Below are positions 59,705 through 64,000 of a stretch of DNA of 64,000 nt, one piece after another. Source of the DNA: an uncultured Acetatifactor sp. (GTDB taxonomy: Bacteria; Bacillota; Clostridia; Lachnospirales; Lachnospiraceae); NCBI GenBank assembly GCA_910577235.1, contig CAJTMX010000019.1, positions 21,387 to 85,386 on the forward strand, given 5' to 3'. Below the pieces are notes generated by a model. That model saw nothing but the letters and a program-made list of their open reading frames with translations. It had not been told where the DNA came from and made no database searches. Position 1 is the first letter of the stretch, and the number at the start of each line of letters is the position of its first letter. Position numbers and translations under genes: made by a program.

Positions 59705-60574
59705 TTATGTCCCCAGATTGGAGAAAATCGGGATTAATATCATCACCAGAATACCCACAAACATGATCATAATGGGAATCATCAGCTTACTGGAAGCCTT
59801 TTCCCCCTGCCGCCGGATGGTCTGCCGACGCAGATTCCATACTTCCTTACTCTGGTTTTGCAGCATGACGGACAGTTCGCTGTTGCCCTTTGTGATTCCC
59901 TGCATCACAGTGGAGGTGAATTTCTTGATCTCAGGCACCACGCATCTGGTTCCGAACCGGAACAGCGCGTCCACCTCAGCATATCCGTTGTTCATCTCAT
60001 CTATGGATGCCTGCATCTCAAGATACAGCGCCCGGTCCCCGGTATAAGCCACCTCTTCCCAGGCCTCCCGGAAGATCATTCCCGCGTTGGTCAGCAGCGC
60101 CAACTTGGAGATCACCTCCGAAAAATCGCCCATCATCTCTTCTGAGCGGCTCATAATCTTATTGCCGGTGACTGTCCCAAAGTAATAATAAGCCGCAAAT
60201 GCAAACATCCACACCACCAGCAGCGCCAGAATATCGTCCGCCAGTCCATACATGGCAAAGGAAAGCACGATCAAAGACAATGCCATCGTAACCTGCTGGG
60301 AGTGAATGACCCGCAGATAATAATCCGCGTATTTTTCCCCATACAAAATGGAAATCTCCTTGCGCAGTTTTCTGTCCTTTCGGCTGCGGTATCTATATTT
60401 CACTGTGTTCAAGGCCTCATAACCCACAAAGTATATCTCTTTCAGCGGATACTCTTTTTCCTCCAACACATCGAACAGTTTGGCATTCTTAAGGCCCTTT
60501 AAGAAAAAGAACAGCCACATAAGTAAAAATACCGCCCCAACCGCAAATACCAGGATATCAGTGAAAGTAAACAT
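59705..60574 (-). CDS. tadC: TadC-like pilus platform protein (T2SF)
   Basis: The 289-residue inner-membrane protein of the type II secretion F family has an N-terminal helix, a cytosolic helical domain (KLALLTNAGMIFREAWEEVAYTG...LYLEMQASIDEMNNG) and two or three C-terminal helices (SSKLMIPIMIMFVGILVMILIPIF). With TadB it forms the assembly platform on which CpaF acts. It lies between tadB and flp. Confidence 0.9.
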   Translation of the reverse strand: MFTFTDILVFAVGAVFLLMWLFFFLKGLKNAKLFDVLEEKEYPLKEIYFVGYEALNTVKYRYRSRKDRKLRKEISILYGEKYADYYLRVIHSQQVTMALSLIVLSFAMYGLADDILALLVVWMFAFAAYYYFGTVTGNKIMSRSEEMMGDFSEVISKLALLTNAGMIFREAWEEVAYTGDRALYLEMQASIDEMNNGYAEVDALFRFGTRCVVPEIKKFTSTVMQGITKGNSELSVMLQNQSKEVWNLRRQTIRRQGEKASSKLMIPIMIMFVGILVMILIPIFSNLGT

Positions 60575-60584
60575 GTCTTGCCCC

Positions 60585-61472
60585 CTATATCTTTATATTT
60601 AATACGGCGCGCCCCACCAGATAGGCGGTCACAAACATAGCGATGCCTACGGTGGTGGCGATGATTCCCGAGGGTGTCGCGAAATTGGCCGCGAAATCCG
60701 CGCTCATGGCCTTGATCATACCGATCAGCACAATGGGCATGACCAGCATCAGATACTGCTCAGATCTGGCCCCTGTGACAATGGTTTCAATCTCCTCCCC
60801 GATCTCCATCTTGTCGCTGAGGATCTCATGGGTATTGCGTATGGTATCCTTGATATTGCCGCCCTTGTGATAACAGATCTTAAATACATTGGCAAAGCTT
60901 ACGATGTCATCCACGCCGCTGCGGATGCCAAAATCCGCGAGGGGCACTTCCAGATCCACGTTGTTGTCCATGCAGGAGAGAATGACTTCCAACTCCTTCA
61001 ATATGTACGCGTCTTCCTCATACTGCACTTTCAGATCTTCGTACACCGAGCGAAAAGAATCGGTCACGTTCTTGCCCGCCCCCAGGGACGTATTGAACGC
61101 CTCCAGCATATCCCGGAACTGGGACTTCAGTTTCTTGGTCCGGGCTTTCCGTATCATGTCTCTCCTGATGGGGAGAAACCCACAGCCTGCGGTGATACCC
61201 GCCCCACCGGATATCAGCAGATTCAGTATATGGGTGGCCGCGGTTGGGTCCCCGTAGGCATCTTTAGCCAGCCCGCCGTAAAACAGATACCCCACGGCAG
61301 CTCCCACCGCAAACCCTATCAGGAAATACAGTATTTTCTCTGCCCCGCTCAAATAGTACACTCTGTAATTCAGTGTCCTTATATTGGTGGCGGAGACATA
61401 ATACTGCGGCTCCCTGACCTTCTTCGCTTTCGTCTGTTTCTTTTGTTTTGGGGCTTTTTCTTTTTTTGCCAT
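60585..61472 (-). CDS. tadB: TadB-like pilus platform protein (T2SF)
   Basis: The 295-residue T2SF protein has a Lys-rich N-terminus (KKEKAPKQKKQTKAKK), two helices, a helical cytosolic domain (MLEAFNTSLGAGKNVTDSFRSVYEDLKVQ) and C-terminal helices (LMLVMPIVLIGMIKAMS; IIATTVGIAMFVTAYLVG). It partners TadC. It is separated from cpaF by 130 bases without a gene. Confidence 0.9.
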   Translation of the reverse strand: MAKKEKAPKQKKQTKAKKVREPQYYVSATNIRTLNYRVYYLSGAEKILYFLIGFAVGAAVGYLFYGGLAKDAYGDPTAATHILNLLISGGAGITAGCGFLPIRRDMIRKARTKKLKSQFRDMLEAFNTSLGAGKNVTDSFRSVYEDLKVQYEEDAYILKELEVILSCMDNNVDLEVPLADFGIRSGVDDIVSFANVFKICYHKGGNIKDTIRNTHEILSDKMEIGEEIETIVTGARSEQYLMLVMPIVLIGMIKAMSADFAANFATPSGIIATTVGIAMFVTAYLVGRAVLNIKI

Positions 61473-61602
61473 GTTCTTTCAATTCCTCTTCTCTATATTC
61501 CTATGGGTCGATCTACGCCGCGTCCGGTCAATACCCGCTCAGATAATCGGTCCGGCGCGGCCCGGGGAATCCCGTGGAAAAGAACCGCGCGGCAGTATTT
61601 TG

Positions 61603-62841
<1,239 letters not shown>

Positions 62842-62860
62842 CTCGCCCTCTCCTATCCCC

Positions 62861-63922
62861 TTACATTAACGTTTCAAAAACCTGCTGATCCTTAAGCTGC
62901 TGCAGCAGTCTGCCCGTATCAAATCCCTCATACCGTTTTATCCCGCCAAATTCCTTTAGGTCGCTGATCTGCGCCTTATGGGAAGTCTGACTGCTGAAAC
63001 GGTTGTACAGGATTCCGCAGCGGGGCAACAGCTTTTGCTCTGTCTGCTGTTCCAGTACATTCAGGGACGCCACCACTCTCTCCAGTTTTACATTGGACGC
63101 CGCGGAACCGTCCGCTACAAACACCACAGTATTGCATTCCTCCAGAATCTTTAACATGTCTTTTTCCATGGAAAAGTCAATATCCAAAACGATATAGTCA
63201 TAGCCGCCCGACACTTTCAGCGTGTTGACAATCTGCAGTGTCTCATCGGCGCTCAGTTCCGCAATGTCCAGAGCCAGTCTGGTGGAAGAATAAAAGAACA
63301 CGCCGGATATGTCCCGCTTGACCGTACTCTCCAGTTTCATCGCCAGATTGCCCTTTCTGCTCTTTACGGCATAGATCACCTCTCCCAGGCTGGCGTTACC
63401 TTCCGCCTGAAAGAACACATCTGCGCTGCCGAACTTCTCCAGATTCAGGTAAAGCGCCTTTTTGCCCCTTTGGGCAAAATACATGGCACAGGCGGCGGCA
63501 GCCACGGAGCTGCCCGTACCGCCTGCCGCCGAGGCAAAGGCCAGCACTCTGCCGCCCTCCCCCTCCACATGGGTTCCGATCACAGCCGCCGTTTTCTCCG
63601 AAAACAGTCCCAGGATCTGGCGGTAGATAGTCTCAGCTTTCTGGAATTTGCACACGGCGGCGGCATCTCTGACCCTTTCAATATCCACAGTGTCCACCAG
63701 ATAGGCAAAACCGCAGCTTGACGGGAGCCGCGCCGCCTCAATTTCAAATGTCTCATCGGCCAGAAATACATCGATCCTTTTGTCCCGCAATGACTGCAGG
63801 GCAAATTCCCTGTCCGTAGCGGTAAAAATCTCCAGTTTGTCCGCATATTTAACATTGAAAACGGATTCCAGCCGCTTTAAGTAAACTTCATCCTTTTCCA
63901 GGATTGCCAGTCTGATCTTCAT
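62861..63922 (-). CDS. tadZ: TadZ/CpaE-like ATPase with receiver-like N-terminus
   Basis: The 353-residue protein has an N-terminal receiver-like fold (RLAILEKDEVYLKRLESVF, about 1-110) and a MinD/ParA-type ATPase fold (about 128-350). The Walker A is deviant: FASAAGGTGSSVAAAA, with Ser in place of the usual Lys-Ser/Thr. TadZ/CpaE-like proteins place the pilus machine at a pole. It is the first gene of the locus in this window. Confidence 0.85.
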   Translation of the reverse strand: MKIRLAILEKDEVYLKRLESVFNVKYADKLEIFTATDREFALQSLRDKRIDVFLADETFEIEAARLPSSCGFAYLVDTVDIERVRDAAAVCKFQKAETIYRQILGLFSEKTAAVIGTHVEGEGGRVLAFASAAGGTGSSVAAAACAMYFAQRGKKALYLNLEKFGSADVFFQAEGNASLGEVIYAVKSRKGNLAMKLESTVKRDISGVFFYSSTRLALDIAELSADETLQIVNTLKVSGGYDYIVLDIDFSMEKDMLKILEECNTVVFVADGSAASNVKLERVVASLNVLEQQTEQKLLPRCGILYNRFSSQTSHKAQISDLKEFGGIKRYEGFDTGRLLQQLKDQQVFETLM

Positions 63923-63946
63923 GCTTTTGCCCCCTCTGCGAAATAT

Positions 63947-63965
63947 GGTAGTGTCAAATACTACC
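63947..63965. promoter_or_regulatory. dyad GGTAGT-N7-ACTACC upstream of the Tad locus
   Basis: A perfect 6-bp inverted repeat with a 7-base spacer, 25 bases before tadZ. The minus strand has TTGACA within it but no -10 at the right distance. It may be an operator or, read on the plus strand (followed by TGTTTTTT), a weak terminator. Confidence 0.45.
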
Positions 63966-64000
63966 TGTTTTTTATTGCTAAAACCTTGATTTATGGGAGT

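Overview
The window looks like chromosome from a Gram-positive gut-type clostridium, most likely a member of the Lachnospiraceae. This is inferred from gene content: S1-like protein encoded next to IspH, DUF4349/DUF4358/DUF5702-type proteins, Rpn-type nuclease remnant, HscC-like Hsp70 with a J-TPR partner, and a Tad pilus locus joined to a Hanks kinase. The DNA is moderately GC-rich, with AGGAGG-type ribosome sites and TTGACA/TATAAT promoters. Almost everything is on the minus strand. Plus-strand genes are one XRE regulator, one four-gene cell-surface cluster and a gene tail at the left edge. I saw no rRNA, tRNA, CRISPR array, prophage or complete insertion sequence.

Layout. (1) 1-6.5 kb: a long minus-strand operon of TetR, RpiR, HI0933-type flavoprotein, Cmk, IspH, S1-like protein and CheR, ending at a bidirectional terminator. 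(2) 6.6-12 kb: a biotin-dependent sodium-pump cluster with two different carboxyltransferases (CoA-type and OadA-type), OadB, a free biotin carrier and an OadG with a lipobox. Two families of hairpin-rich tandem repeats lie between its genes. (3) 12-18.3 kb: two D,D-carboxypeptidases flanking scpA/scpB and a phosphoesterase, then a CmpB-type membrane protein and rpsU. (4) 18.4-21.9 kb: a GDPD-family enzyme and an LtaS-like synthase facing a small XRE regulator. (5) 22-31.4 kb: alaS, the HscC-like Hsp70/J-TPR pair, a 46-residue zinc-ribbon protein and glyS. (6) 31.4-36.4 kb: a lipoprotein, then a plus-strand cluster of SGNH hydrolase, DUF4358 lipoprotein, MBOAT acyltransferase and DHHW protein, probably for acylation of a surface polymer. 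(7) 36.4-44.5 kb: rhomboid-like protein, sigma-like protein, small protein, M16 protease, DUF4349 lipoprotein, Era, YqzL-like protein and RecO. (8) 44.6-45.4 kb: a broken Rpn-family gene. (9) 45.7-63.9 kb: a complete Tad-type pilus locus (TadZ, CpaF, TadB, TadC, Flp-like pilin, two TadE/F-like pseudopilins, a 1106-residue DUF5702-like protein, prepilin peptidase) running into a WG-repeat membrane protein, an FHA protein, a PP2C phosphatase, two tiny membrane proteins and a 1085-residue Ser/Thr kinase with an outer beta-propeller-like part.

The most striking region is the last. Writer (kinase), eraser (phosphatase) and reader (FHA) of threonine phosphorylation lie downstream of and co-directional with a pilus machine. 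The kinase carries a 300-bp minisatellite (five 60-bp periods) inside its catalytic domain, between the P+1 loop and helix F. The repeats encode Ser/Thr motifs that resemble a duplicated motif just before the FHA domain of its neighbour. This suggests a length-variable phospho-docking array regulating the pilus, which is inference but testable.
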